From: Ailurus styani
Lineage: Eukaryota; Chordata; Mammalia; Carnivora; Ailuridae
Length of the DNA: 64,000 bases
Assembly: GCA_002007465.1 (NCBI GenBank)
Contig: LNAC01000136.1
Location: forward strand, 1,002,174-1,066,173
Direction of reading: 5' to 3'
Numbering within the stretch: the stretch's first letter is position 1; each line of letters opens with the position of its first letter. The notes under the pieces were generated by a model. That model did not search any database. It worked only from the letters and a program-made list of their open reading frames with translations, and had not been told where the DNA came from. Position numbers and translations under genes: made by a program. Positions 1 through 13,100 of this stretch are shown piece by piece.

Positions 1-207
1 ATACTTCAGTTGCATGCTCTATAAAAGCACAGGTATTTACCACATGGTTAATTCTGCAGGAAGCCCTTATTTATAAGCATTGTGTGGATATCAGGTCTTG
101 AAGTTCAATAACAAGATAATAGCAAATTCTAGTAATTAACAGTCAGCCATGAATTTTTGGTCAATGTTCTAGTAAATATTCTGATCAATAGGAAATTTTA
201 ATATACA

Positions 208-586
208 CTAGTTCCCGTTCTCTGTGGTTCTGCATTCCATAGTTTCAGCTACCTGCAGTCAACCACGTTTCAGAAGCAGATGATCCTCTTTCTGACATAT
301 GGTCAGAAGGTCAATAGTAGTCTAATACTACATCCCAATGCCTACATCTTTCATCTCACCATGTATACATTTTATCATTTCACATCACCAGAAGAAGGGT
401 GAGTACAAAATATTTTGAAAGACCACACTAGGGCGCCTGGGTGGCTCAGTGGGTTAAAGCCTCTGCTTTCGGCTCAGGTCATGATCTCAGGGTCCTGGGA
501 TCGAGGCCCGCATCGGGCTCCCTGCTTCCCCCTCTCTCTCTCTGCCTGCCTCTCTGCCTCCTTGTGATCTCTCTCCCTCTGTGAAA

Positions 587-642
<56 letters not shown>

Positions 643-878
643 AAAATCTTTAAAGACCACACTCATAGGATTTTTTTACAGTAAATAATTGTTCCATTTT
701 ATTATTAAGTTTTTGTTTTTATCTCACTGTGTGTAATTTATCAATTAAACTTTATCATAGGTATCTATGCATAGGAAAAAACATGGTTCATATAGGGCTT
801 AGTACTCTATCAGTGGTTTCAAGCATCCACTGGGGGGTCTGAGATGGTGGGGGACATGCTGTGTCATACACATTCATG
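208..878 (+). mobile_element. Tigger-family DNA transposon remnant (MER2/Tigger2-like), split by a SINE
   Basis: The left part resembles the Tigger2/MER2 family start (TCTGTGGTTCTGCATTCC) with GAAGAAGGGTGAGTACA. The right part ends GTGGTTTCAAGCATCCACTG GGGGG, close to the family's terminal sequence. A Can-SINE (430-651) sits inside with a 12-bp target-site duplication. No transposase frame survives. Identification is by memory of the consensus. Confidence 0.6.
430..651 (+). mobile_element. Can-SINE, young, with (AATAAA)n tail
   Basis: The head GGGCGCCTGGGTGGCTCAG is followed by the B-box region, (TC)n and a long (AAAT)n tail. The target-site duplication is AAAGACCACACT at 418-429 and 652-663. 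It is inserted in the Tigger remnant. Confidence 0.93.
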
Positions 879-911
879 TTATAATGAATCTGAAAACCAG
901 ATCTCAGTATC

Positions 912-1263
912 TGCTATTAACTCAATTGTGTCCCCTCACTCTCCCAAAGTCATATGTTGAAGTCCCAACCTCCAATGTGACTCTTTTGGACACAGGGCCT
1001 TGGAGGAGTTAGGGCTCTGATCCAACAGGATGAGTATCCTGCTAACAGACACAGCAGAGACAGCTCACTCCTCTCTCCACCACGTGAGGACACAGTGAGA
1101 GGGTGGTCAACTATAAGTCAAGAAAAGTCCTCACCAGGTTCACCAGAACCTGACCATGCTGGCACTTTGATCTTGGGCTTCCAGCTCTCAAACTCTGAGA
1201 AATAAATTTGTGTTGCTTAAGCCACTCAGTCTAAGGTATTTGGTTATGACAGCCCAAGCTGTC
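912..1263 (+). mobile_element. MaLR-type LTR (MLT1-like)
   Basis: It contains TTGTGTCCCCTCACTCTCCC, CATATGTTGAAGTCCCAACC and CCACGTGAGGACACAG, ending in AGAAATAAATTTGTGTTGCT and TTATGACAGCCCAAGC, all typical of MLT1/MST LTRs including the AATAAA polyadenylation signal. Confidence 0.7.
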
Positions 1264-1369
1264 ATGTATGTATCTCAAGAATTTTTTTTTAAATCTTGAA
1301 CCGTCTATTTTAAACAAATCATTACTACTGGTTTTGCTTATGTGACAGTGATATTTTTAGAGATTTTTT

Positions 1370-1557
1370 TAAAAAGATTTTACTTATTTATTTGACAGAG
1401 AGAGAGAACATGCACAAGCAGGGAGAGCAACAGGCAGAGGGAGAAGCAGGCTCCCACCTTGAGCAGGGAGCCCCACGTGGGGCTTATTCCCAGGACCCCT
1501 GGGATCATGACCTGAGCCAAAGGCAGATGCTTAACCCACTGAGCCACCCAGGCGCCC
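1370..1557 (-). mobile_element. Can-SINE, reverse orientation
   Basis: The T-rich tail complement (AAGATTTTACTTATTTATTT) is at the left and the head complement CTGAGCCACCCAGGCGCCC at the right. The target-site duplication is not clear. Confidence 0.88.
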
Positions 1558-1589
1558 TTGTCTCAAGAATTTAGAGGAAAGAAAGATGA

Positions 1590-2530
1590 AAGAATATAAT
1601 ATAGACTAGAGTAGAAGCAGGTGAAAATGAACACAAATGTATAAAAGAGATCAACATCAAAAGAGCAAAACAACGGTTTTCTGACAGAAAATAAGAATTA
1701 AACTGGTAAATCCTAAGTAAAACTTATCGAGGAAAAAGGAATGAAGGTACAAATAAATCTATACCAAGAATGAAAAAGAGAATCACTATAAATATTAAAA
1801 AGATGGTCATGATAAAATTATTTTTATAAACTTATTAGGAAAATCTAATGAAATACACATTCTTGGAAAACCTCTCCCTAAAATGACAAGCAGAAACAGA
1901 AGACTGAATTGTCCTACATAATAACAAAGAAAAAGTTCATAATTTAAAACCTTCCTATAAAAACAACTACAGGCTAAGATGGCCTGGCTTCACTGGTGAA
2001 TTCTGGAAAGCATAAGCATAAGAAGCAATATTTCATAGAAACAGAAGCAAGAAATGTCTATTCAAAAAGCAATAAGCATAAGAAGCATAAGAGGAAGAAA
2101 GCATATTTCTTACTTACACTCTGAGAAAACACAAAAGCTGCATTTCCAAACATGTTTCAGATGTCAGCATAATCTTAAATATCAAAATCTAGTATGGACA
2201 TTACTTTCTCATAAATACAGGTAAAAAAGCCTGAAGACATTAGCAAGCCAATGCCAGAAATACAAGGCTAATCTCATACTTAAAAGCAACCATATAAATC
2301 ATCCTCTCAAAGAAGGTGAGATCCAAATATCACATAATCATCTCCACAGAGGAAAAAAATTGAAAAGCTTAACAACTGATAAAATTTCAGTACTCATTCC
2401 TTTATTCATACACAGACATTATATTTTTATAAACTAGAAGTCAACCACCTTAATTTGATAGAGTACTAAACAAAAACAAAACTACAATAAAGACACAGTG
2501 ATTTAATATTCAGTGCGCCTAAAATGGGAA
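1590..2530 (+). mobile_element. Old L1 ORF2 fragment
   Basis: GATGGCCTGGCTTCACTGGT GAATTC is a degenerate L1 ORF2 reverse-transcriptase-region match, and the A-rich flanks with many stops fit an old L1M copy. A short GCATAAGAAGC repetition occurs at 2009-2090. Confidence 0.6.
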
Positions 2531-2594
2531 TGAGATAACTACTGGCCTATTGATAAGAAGAAATAAAAATGAGTGGTAAAAACAAAGACATTAT

Positions 2595-2790
2595 GGGCGC
2601 CTGGGTGGCTCAGTAGGTTAAAGCCTCTGCTTTCGGCTCAGGTCATGATCTCAGGGTCCTGGGATCGAGGCCCGCATCGGGCTCTCTGCTCAGCAGGGAG
2701 CCTGCTTCCCCCTCTCTCTGTCTGCCTCTCTGCCTCCTTGTGATCTCTCTCCCTCTGTGAAATAAATAAATAAAATCTTTAAAAAAAAAN

Positions 2791-2816
<26 letters not shown>
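2595..2816 (+). mobile_element. Can-SINE, young, with an N in its A-tail
   Basis: The intact head and body are followed by about 38 A with one ambiguous base at 2790. The target-site duplication is AAAGACATTAT at 2584-2594 and 2817-2827. Confidence 0.93.
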
Positions 2817-2821
<5 letters not shown>

Positions 2822-2873
2822 CATTATAATAAGGGTCAAATTAAGATGAATTCTGAAAGACTAATAATGTATT

Positions 2874-3060
2874 TTTTAAGATTTTATTTATTTGTCAGAG
2901 AGAGAGAGAGCGCGTGTGCACAAGCAGGGTGCGCAGCAGTCAGAGGGAAGAGCAGGCTCCCTGCAGAGCAAAAAGCCCAAAGAGGGACTTGATTGCAGGA
3001 CCCTGGGATCATGACCTGAGTAGAAGGCATACACTTAACTGACTGAGCCCCCAGGCAACC
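2874..3060 (-). mobile_element. Can-SINE, reverse, older
   Basis: AAGATTTTATTTATTTGTCA opens the reversed tail. GGATCATGACCTGAG and a decayed head (CTGAGCCCCCAGGCAACC) follow. The probable duplication is ACTAATAA on both sides. Confidence 0.82.
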
Positions 3061-3394
3061 CAACTAATAACAATTTAATAAAAATTTCTCAAAAAGTCAT
3101 TCAAAATGTTACTGGAAAATGTTTATACATAACTTTATCATTATAATAAACAAACTCAAAAATAAATTCCTTAGTGGGTCCCTAAATGATCTCACAGAAG
3201 CCACAATGACCCAAAATGACTGTCAGTGCAGAGACTATATCTGTTTATGAGACAAATACTGAAAGCACCTACCTAAGTCTAGTGTGCCTTTTATAATGTA
3301 ACAGCAAATAAGGACGTCGCCGTAACAGGACCCCTTCTGGTTTTAAATGTTTTTGGTTAAAGTTTGAACACTGCTTTTAAAATCGTTGGCAGTT
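3061..3394. other. Intronic sequence without recognised repeat, small CpG cluster
   Basis: There is no recognisable element. A stretch at about 3310-3325 has three CpGs within roughly 12 bp, unusual for this AT-rich intron. On the minus strand 3273-3336 is open and bounded by AG and GT, but I have no evidence that it is an exon. Confidence 0.5.
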
Positions 3395-3866
3395 TTTTTT
3401 TTTTAAACAATATCTGGTTCTAATCCATGAGTGTGGAATGTTTTCCTATTTCTTTGTGTCATCTTCACTTTCTTTGAGAAGATGTACAGATCTTTTACCT
3501 CTTTGGTTAGGTTTATTCCTAGCATCTTATGGTTTCTGATGCAATTATAAATGGGATCAATTCCTTGATTTCTCTTTCTGCTGCTTAGAGATTATTATGC
3601 TTAGCGAAGTAAGTCAGAGAAAGAAATAACATGTGATTTCACTCATATGTGGAATTTAAGAAACAAAACAAATGAAGATAAAGGGGAAAGAAAAGAGGCA
3701 AACCATAAAACAGACTCTTAACTATAGAGAACAAACTGAGGTTTGCTGGAGGGAATAGGTTAGATGGGTGATGGGGATTAAGGAGGGCACTGGTAATGAT
3801 GAACACTGGGTATTACACATAAGTGATGAATCATTCAATTCTACTCCTGAAACTTAGAAAAAAAAA
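3395..3866. mobile_element. 5'-inverted (twin-primed) L1 insertion
   Basis: The left half to about 3588 is L1 ORF2 in reverse (TTTGGTTAGGTTTATTCCTA). The right half is the L1 3' end in forward orientation (AAGTAAGTCAGAGAAAGAAA, ATGAACACTGGGTATTACAC), ending in A-rich sequence. The flanks AAATCGTTGGCAGTT and AAATCTTTGGCAGTT are the target-site duplication. Confidence 0.8.
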
Positions 3867-3993
3867 TCTTTGGCAGTTGTTTAAAAGTACAGACACAAAA
3901 CAGGCCTTATAATTAGCAAAGCCAGAAGAGAATACCTTAAAAAAAAAAAAAAGAGATTCCTTAGAACACAGTAATACTCAACCCAATACGTAC

Positions 3994-4123
3994 ATCCTTT
4001 TGTGTTACTTCACCATGGCTTTTTCCACATCTCCACTTCAGCTTTCTAGAGCCCACTGGATCAGCCCATGTATAAAATACTGCTTTTCCAGGAGGGAGAG
4101 AATCTTCTATTTCACTGAGAGAA
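3994..4123 (-). CDS. VPS13A: VPS13A exon t (130 nt), last exon in the window
   Basis: One base completes serine, then 43 codons follow: [32 protein letters not shown] and [11 protein letters not shown], ending in phase 0 with GAT. The acceptor is GATAG and the donor GTACGT. In the protein as I recall it the next residues would begin D-M-M-M-P. No exon matching that is found between 1 and 3993, so it lies beyond the left edge. Confidence 0.93.
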
Positions 4124-7100
4124 CTATCATAAATAGTAAAAATATGCATTAAATTAAGTACCAACATGTGAATATATAAAGAATCTAAAGTAACACTTAA
4201 TTCTGAGTCCACTCATTGAGATTTGTGATAGTTCTGATTAAGACTAGATTGACATTTTTTTCCCTTATACATTGGAAAAGGTTTTCTAAGGAAATGAGAA
4301 TAGTTCAAGGGAAATATTTGTCCCACTTAGAAAATAAAGAGTTTCATGTTTTTGAAACTTTTTTTAAAACAGATTTTATTTATTTATTTGAGAGAGAGCA
4401 GGAGCACCAGGAGCAGCAGGCAGAGGGAGAAGCAGGCTCTCTGTCTGCTGAGTAAGGAGCCCAACGCAGGGCTCGATCCCAGGACTCCAAGATTATGACC
4501 TGAGTAGACGCTTAACCAACTGAGCCACCCAGGCGTCTCCATTTTTGAAACTTCTTTGTGAACTTTTGTTTTAATACAAATGAATTGTGGAAGAAAATTA
4601 TTCCAACTATTATCTATACTAAGTCTGAGAGAATTTAATTGGGAATTCTTTCCTAATTATGGTCTTATTCTAGCAAAAACAAGACAGCTAATTTTTTTTT
4701 AAATCTTAAGACATGGTATATAAACCTAAGAAATTCAATCAAATCACAAATAATTCCCAGAAAAACAAAAAAATTGGAGAAGATACAAACAAACAACAGA
4801 CTATAACTTTTCTGAGTTGAAGCAGCAGCTGATTCCAGAGGTTCAATGCAGGGCATTACACAAAATTAATCAAAACAGAATATCATCCTAGATATATCTT
4901 TGTAAAAAGTTTAAGTTTTAAGAAAATACAGGGAAATTGCCCATAAACACCTAGGAAAATCATAGTTTACCCACAAAGGAATAAAAATAAGATTGGGGGT
5001 GCCTGGGTGGCTCGGTTGGTTAAGCAACTGCCTTTGGCTCAGGTCATGATCCCAGAGTCCTGGGATCAAGTCCCACATTGGGCTCCCAGCTCTATGGGGA
5101 GTCTGCTTTCTCCCTCTAACCTTCTCCCCTCTCATGCTCTCTCTCTCTCTCTCAAATAAATAAAATCTTAAAAAAAAAATAAGATTGGTCTCACATTTTT
5201 CTATAATACTGAATCCCAGAAAACAATAAAGCAATGTCTACACAATTTTGAGAAAAGAGGTTAGGCCTTAAAATTTTATGTCAAATTGTCATTAATTTGA
5301 AAGAGTAAGACATTCTCAAACAAGCAGTAACATATTATCCACAAACGCTTACTGAAAAAGTAAGTCAAAGTCTTTCTCCAACCAAGCTAGCGAGGACTCA
5401 AAATAAAAGTTTAGGAATTGGGATATAGTGGCACCAGGTTGGCTCAGCTGGAAGATGGTCTGGCTCTTGACCTCAAAGTCCTGAGTTGGAGACTCACATC
5501 AGGTGTAGCCATTACTTAAATAAATAAAATGTTAAAAAAAAAAAAGGGATACAAAAATATTAAGCAACTAAACTAGTCAAATCAACTTGTCAAATGCCAA
5601 AAAAACCTTGAATTGGGCGCCTGGGTGGCTCAATGGGCTAAAGCCGCTGCCTTCGGCTCAGGTCATGATCCCAGGGTCCTGGGATCGAGGCCCACATTGG
5701 GCTCTCTGCTCAGCAGGGAGCCTGCTTCCTCCTCTCTCCTCTCTGCCTGCCTCTCTGCCTACTTGTAATCTCTCTCTCTCTGTCAAATGAATAAATAAAA
5801 TCTTTAAAAAAAAAACAAAAAAAACCTTGAATAAACATTTTGAAAAACGAACTCTTATATTGATTTGAGTCAAAAATTCCAAATTATATTCCTAAGAAAC
5901 TGGGAATTCGGAAAGAGAAGCTGAAAATGTGAAGGTATTCCATTTTTACCCCCATGGGTCAATTAGCAGATTCTGCTTCACTCAAAATTTAAAATGCATC
6001 GAAATCTTCACAACAAAAAAGTAATTATCTACAACAAAAACAGAATGTATATTTTCCAAATCATCATTAGAAGACAATAATCCATATTACCAAAAAAAGG
6101 CAAGGAATCTTTAGTTATTGGAAGAACTAGAAATGGGTTAAAGATCTTTATTAAAAGAGACGGATTCTAACATTCCACAATTAGACAAAAACCAAAATTC
6201 TCAAGAATATTAACAGTGCATTTAATAATGGGATATCAAGCATTTATTACAAATTGTTTTAAAGCAAATTTATATGCTCACAATAGCTATTAAAAACAAG
6301 AGATGCAGAAATACAGATAGACAGCAACAGTAAAACAGTGTGAAGAGAAATGCAACGAAATGTTGACAGTGTTGTGATCTCAGGATTATGGTTTTCTTTT
6401 CACACTTTTTCTATGGAATTAAGAAAATTGACAGCTCTAATTTTTATATGCAGGAAACAATGAACAACCATATTAACAACAACAAAGTCAAGGAAGGAAA
6501 AGCAGAGGAAAAAATAGCCCTACAGTCATTGTTTATTCCATGAAAAAAATATCAGATGTAAATATAAATGAGACAAATTAGTTTAAAAATATTTAGAAAT
6601 GCTTTTAATTCATACAAATTTTAATCTGTTAAACTCCCTGCAGAATATTTCTTACAAAGAAAATTCGTCTTAATTTATCCTAGACAGGCAATGGGAATTC
6701 AAAGAAAATAAAACCAGAGTCCTCAGAATGTTACCTATATATGTGTACACTCTTAAACTCACAAGACAATGACAATGCAATGTGACAAATGCTTTAATCT
6801 ACATACACAAAGGTACAAATGAAAACTGATGAAAAGATTAAGGTAGTGAGGAAAGAGATCACAGGCAGCGGGAGATTTTCTGGCAGAAAGGAGCACCCAA
6901 AAGGTGAAAACACATCGAAGGACAGAGAGCATTCAGGAAACAAAGACTTGAGCTTAAGTATGGGAAAGAGAAATGTCGAGAAAAGTAGCCTAGACACATA
7001 TTTTATTTTAAAAGAAATGGAAAGTCATTAAAAAAACTTTAAATAAGGGAGAGACAGGATTATGTTTAGCATTTTTGGAAACCGACCTCTGGTGGCAAAT

Positions 7101-10100
7101 GGAGGATTTAGTAGATACATGGCTATACAGATGCAGATAAAAAAAATCTACTCAAATAAGAAATTTGGGAGCTTGAACTAGGATAATTATAGGAAAGACC
7201 AGACGAGAGAAGATTTTTAAAAAATAGTTTATGTGATTTATTAAGTATGTGATACTTTAATTATTTGAATATTACAACTATTAATTATGTGATAAAGAGG
7301 AGGAAGCTCAAGAGAAGTGGTCTATGTTGGAGTAAAGATTGGGGAACCACAGGCACACAGGATTCTGGAATTAATGAATAAATGAATTTGTTTATTTATT
7401 TGACAGAGGGGGTGAGGAGAGGGGCAAAGGAAGAAGAGAGAGAATCCCAAGCAGATTCAGCACTGGGAGGGGAGCTGGACTCACGACCCTCAGATCAGAA
7501 CCAGAGTCGAAACCAAGAGTCAGATGCATAACACCGACTACCACCCAGGAGCCCCTCAATATTCTTTTAAACCAAAGTTTCAGGTTCTTCATTTAGTAAC
7601 TACAAATAATTCTAAATCTAAATCTAGTGTTCGGGCGCCTGGGTGGCTCAGTGGGTTAAGCCTCTGCCTTCGGCTCAGGTCATGATCTCAGGGTCCTGGG
7701 ATCAAGGCTCGCATCGGATTCTCTGCTCAGCAGGGAGCCTGCTTCCTTCTTTCTCTGCCTGCCTCTCTGCCTACTTGTGATCTCTGTGTCAAATAAATAA
7801 ATAAAATCTTAATAAAATAAATTAAATCTAGTGTTCATTACTGAAGATCATTAATTTTATAAATTTCCATTAAGACTGCAATTTTTTTTAGATTTCAGAA
7901 TTTCAATATAGGATCACATTCCAGTTTCTCTGGTATCCCTTACTTTTACAATTTTAACAATGGAGTAGATAAGATTTCTAAACACTTTATATCTGAATTG
8001 TATAAAGACAATTGCAAGGTCAAGACCACAGACAAGATAGAAGTATTTCTCTAGTTCAGCTTCAGCCAGGCTCAACCGGTTGTCAGAGAATTAAACTATG
8101 ACGTTCTACATCATTCACAGTATATAAAGAATTAACTTAGCTCCTCTGTGTGGATCTAGGATGTTACCAGCCATACACTATCCTTGAGTGAATGGAAAAA
8201 AGAGTTACTCGAGTCATTCTCTGTAGGTCTTAATTCTGTTAACACTATGAGAAAGGCTACTCGAGGATACACGGGTTGAAGAGCAAATAAGAAATTGTTT
8301 ATTTTCATCAGTTATGATCAATCAATTCATTATTTTCATAACAGGGATAATCACAGAACACAGGCTTTCCTGTCTCTCAACATCTTCCACAAATGAGAGA
8401 ACTGATAGGGCAGGAGGAGTTCTTGACACTTGCTAGTCCAGCCTTGGGGTCCTCACTTAATACTTATTTAATTTTAACCAGTGGTTATAAGTGTGTATAG
8501 CAATGGAAGGAAAGCATAATTGAACTCATAAATATAGGCTACTGACAATTGACAGATGAAAATACAAAGAGTAGACAAAAGAAATTCAAGAGACATGGAA
8601 CCAAATAGGAAGAGGAACAGAAAATTACATAAACTGTCATGGTACTACAAGGATATGATATCATAGCAAATTGAAACAAATGATGTTAAGAGTCATCCTG
8701 AAAAATTGAGATTTAGATAGTCTTTAGGGAAGCTTAAAAATGTAGCAGTCCTTTCCTTCCACACCAATCAGCAAGAAGAAAGTATCTACTGTTTGGAAAA
8801 AAACCTAAAGTTTCAATATTTACATTACGTTCATTAAAAATATGAAAAACATAAAAAATAGACCAAGTTCTTGATAACCTCTGACATTTCTTCACCAGAT
8901 TCTACAATGATCAAGCCTTTGCCATATTTGCTTCAGCTCTTCCATTTTTCTTTTTTTGAAGCATTTAAAAGTAATGAATGCCACTAATCATCAGAGAAAT
9001 GCAAATTGAAATCACAATGAGATATTATTTCAGACCTAGTAGAATGGCTATTATCAAGAAGAGACAAGAAAAGAAGTATTGATGAAGATGACTGCTGGAG
9101 GGGATGTAAACTGGTGCAGCCACTAAATATAGATATAAATATAAATATACGTTAAAGGTTTTATTTGAGAGAGAGCACACTTGCATATACATGTGAGCGA
9201 GCACAAGCAGAGGGAGAAGGCTGCTCCCTTGTTGAGTACAGACCCAGACACAGGCTAGATCCCAGGATCCTGAGATCATGACCTGAGTCAAAGTCAGACA
9301 CTTAATGGAATGAGCCACTCAGGTACTCCATCAGTGTTCTATTCTTAAGAAATCACCATAAAGGGGCACCTGGGTGGCCCAGTAGGTTAAGCATCTGCCT
9401 TTGGCTCAGGTCATGATCCCAGGGTCTTGGATAGAGCACCACATGGGGCTCCCAGTTCAGCAGGGAGTCTGCTCCTCCCTCTGCCCCTCTCCTCCCCCTG
9501 CTCATGTGCATTCTCTCTCCCTCAAATAAACAAATAAAAATCTTAAAAAAAAAAAAAATCATCATAAAGTCAATGTCCCATCACCCAGACTCTTCTAAAT
9601 CAGGGGGATACTGTATTTGTGATAATCTTACCTTTGATTGTACTGGACAATGTCACTCTTGGTATGATTTATTAATAGGAAGGGAGCTGCTCCATCATGA
9701 TAATCTGAAAATGTAATAACTGTAGAATGCTCAGCCAAATTAACCTCTGCTATAATACCTCCGAGCTAGGAAAAAAAAAATAAAAAGAAAGAAAAAAGAA
9801 AAATATTCTGTTACATGATCATTTTCCAAAGAATATTATGAACTAATAACATTTAATAAGACTATCATAACTTAATACATTTTTTAATGTTAAGAAAGCA
9901 AATCAGGATTTTCTACTGCATTGCCTGGGAAATCATGAATCTCAATTAGTGTATACGGATGGGTCAAATCTAGGCACTCTAATATTCTGTTCAACAATTA
10001 AATTGTTTTATGTCTGTTTCTTTTTAGTACTTTTCCCCTTTACAAAAGAAATGTTTGTTCCTTTTTGGTAAAAGGGAAAACAAAGATACAAAAAAAAATT

Positions 10101-13100
10101 ACAAGTATATAATAGCTTCTCTCATCATACATACACAGACACAGACAGACAGACACACACACACGACCCACCTCATTATCCAGACGCAATAAGATACAAT
10201 TTGCTTGCTTGTTAAAATGTATCTTTTTGGGAGGGCCTTGATTTCTTTCAACTTGAATAAGAAGTGCATTAGAAGCATCCTCAGGCCAAAAGGGGATACA
10301 CTAAAACGTATATTACATACATTTATTTGTAAAAAAAAAAAATTTTTCATCATCAAAATTTTATTTTAATAAACACATCAGAATAGACTTTAAATGTCTT
10401 TCAACATGGCTATAGTTATTGGATTGCTTGGCTAAACAGCTATGAACTGCCAACTAAGAGCTGGGTCACCACCTGTGGGCACCATGAGTACAGGCAGTGC
10501 TGGGTAGGAAGTTGAGGAGCTGTGGTAAGCAGAATGCAGGTAAAGAGATTTCAATGCGGTCCAGAGATCTAGAGGAGGGTTGAAAAAATCAGCATGTAAA
10601 AGCTGAGCAGAGAAGCAAATGATCAGTTTAAAACAAGGGTACTTTCGGTTCCTAAAACTCAATCAGGTTGTGGGTATCTTTCAGTAATTAAAGAAGAGCC
10701 AAAGTACATGTAAATGTTGAATCAGATCATGCATGAATCCAGAGTCCTGGAAGTCCAATAAAGGTAAAAAAGTAAGAAGTATCTAAAGTTCAAAGTAGGA
10801 AACAGGCTCAAAACCTTAAGGAACAACACAGACATCAGTGATCTGGAATCCAAACTAATAAAACAATGGATAGTCAACCCACTGAGAGACACAAGTCCAG
10901 ACAACAGGAGCAGAAACAAAGAGAAGAGCTAAGAGAAGAGGAAAGGAGAATCAGCATGGTCTGTAAACTATTCTGTATACCCTGTCTTACTGTGATAGAC
11001 CCCAACCAGCCCCTGACTTCACATACTTCAGGGAAACTGTTCATGTGTGATACCCAATCATCATGACATGTCCTGGAGCAATGGAGGAGGAACCTGATGT
11101 TAAAGTCAAGTGCCTTAGCTTGTTAATGCCCACCTTATTCAACCATAAGAGGTAATTAATGGAACTAGACATGAGACACAGTTAAAGCTCTAAAAGGATT
11201 AGACTGCTCCCACTCAGGGCTTCTTGAAACCTAGTAGGAACTTATCTGAGAGGGTCAGTGGAGTAGCAATACTAACTGAAGCATCATACTTCCCATGAGG
11301 ACCTGAGAAGACTAAAAATGATGTGCTTTCTGGATATTCCCAAGCCTGCTACTCCCTGGTAGCCTTGGTTTAAAAATGTATGCTACGTTTAGTAATTTAC
11401 ATTGTACTGTTTTAAAGAGTTATGTGCTCAAAATCTTGCCACTGGAGAAACTGCTAATGTACTTGTCTTTTGTAGGGAGAAAACAGAGATCTAAGCAAGT
11501 TTAACAAACCAACATAGGCAATAATCACGAGTACACATCTCAAGGTTGACCACTATAAGCCAAAACTGAAATGTAAGTTTTAAACTAGCACAAGAAAATT
11601 TATCTTAAGAAAAGCTGAAATTGAAAACAAAAAGAAACAGATAAAGTAAAATAAAAAATAAGTTGTTATGCAGTTGTAATAGCACTTAATGTAAACATGA
11701 ACTGTTCAAAGACAGAGGCTGTAAGTTAGGTTTTTGAAAAGCTAAGGCCCAAGAATGTTCTCTGCAATAGACATACAAATCAAGAAACAGAGCTGCTCTA
11801 CGTAGGAAAGAAGATACATCTAGAAAATATCTAAAGCTGGAGTTGGTAATCTTAGCAACTGGACACAGAGTTCTACATCTAACTAACCAAGAACCCCAGA
11901 CTTAATGAGCACACATGGAAGGAATACTTGCAAAAATATATATTCATTCAATATTTATTGAGAACCTACTCATCACTGTTCAAAACCATCTAACAGCTCT
12001 TTACTTCATGCAGAGCAAAAGCTAGAATCTTTGCAAAAGCTCCCAAAGCTCTGCATGATTACTCTTCATCACTGTCATGCCTTGTTCTCCACTATTTCCC
12101 CCTCTCCAGTAACACTGGCCTCTTTCTATCCCACAAACCTGCCAAAAGTCCTTCCATTTCACGGCATCTACCCTGGCTGATCCTTCTGTCTCTAATGCTC
12201 TTTCTCCAGATATCCACATGGCTGAGGATTCCAGCTCCTGGCTAAAAACCTATGTGTATTTTTTTCACATTACATCATAGGCAACCACAAAGGCCTTATC
12301 CGACAGGCCTCACAGAGCTAAGCTGCCCCCCTCAAATCAGCGTACAGCAGTCTCAAGGACGCAGCCCTCACTTCGAGCTATGCATTTTACACATATCTGA
12401 ATTCCTACCTGAGGAACCTTCACTCAGATGCCTATCATGGCCCATGGCAGAAGCTTTTTGGAGAAACCTTCCTGCAAGACCTCTTTAAAAGGAGAGAAGG
12501 AAAACCTTGAAGATGCTTTTTCTCTCCTCTGTGTTCAGTACTTTTCCACTCCTAGCTCTTCCCCCTTGTCACCGTTCATCTCCTAGGTCCATAAAACTCG
12601 AAGAGCCTCTTGTTGAAGGCTTCCTTGACAGTGACGCAACCCCCAAGTCTGTGCTTATCCATCTTACCCCGACCAATACTCTTCCATAGGGAAAGTGGAA
12701 TGGGGTAGGAAGAGCTGGCGCTTTCTCCAGTGTAGCCTCTTATACTATGGCAGGAAGTGACTAAAGGCTTGACTGTTACTTTCATTTTGAGTTGTTGTTC
12801 TAATTAGTTACTCCAACACATGACAGCTCAGCTGAGCTCTTGGCAACTGCTACTTCCCACATTTCCTACAAGTCTGCTCAAATATGAATCCTATCCTTGA
12901 CCACCTTATATAAAATTATAGCCCACTTTGTGCTTGCTAGAACTCTTAATACTTCCTACCTGTCTTATTTGCATTTCCGTGATTAGACTTTTCACCTTTA
13001 AACATATTATATATTAGGCTAATTGATTATGATATTATTAATGTTCCCCCCCCCAATGAAACATAAACTACAGAAGCACAGGGACTTGTGGTTCTCTTAG

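Noticed and set aside
6794..7031. Overlapping 67- and 70-codon frames on both strands
   Set aside because: There are no splice sites, no recognisable family, and the composition is that of an old repeat.
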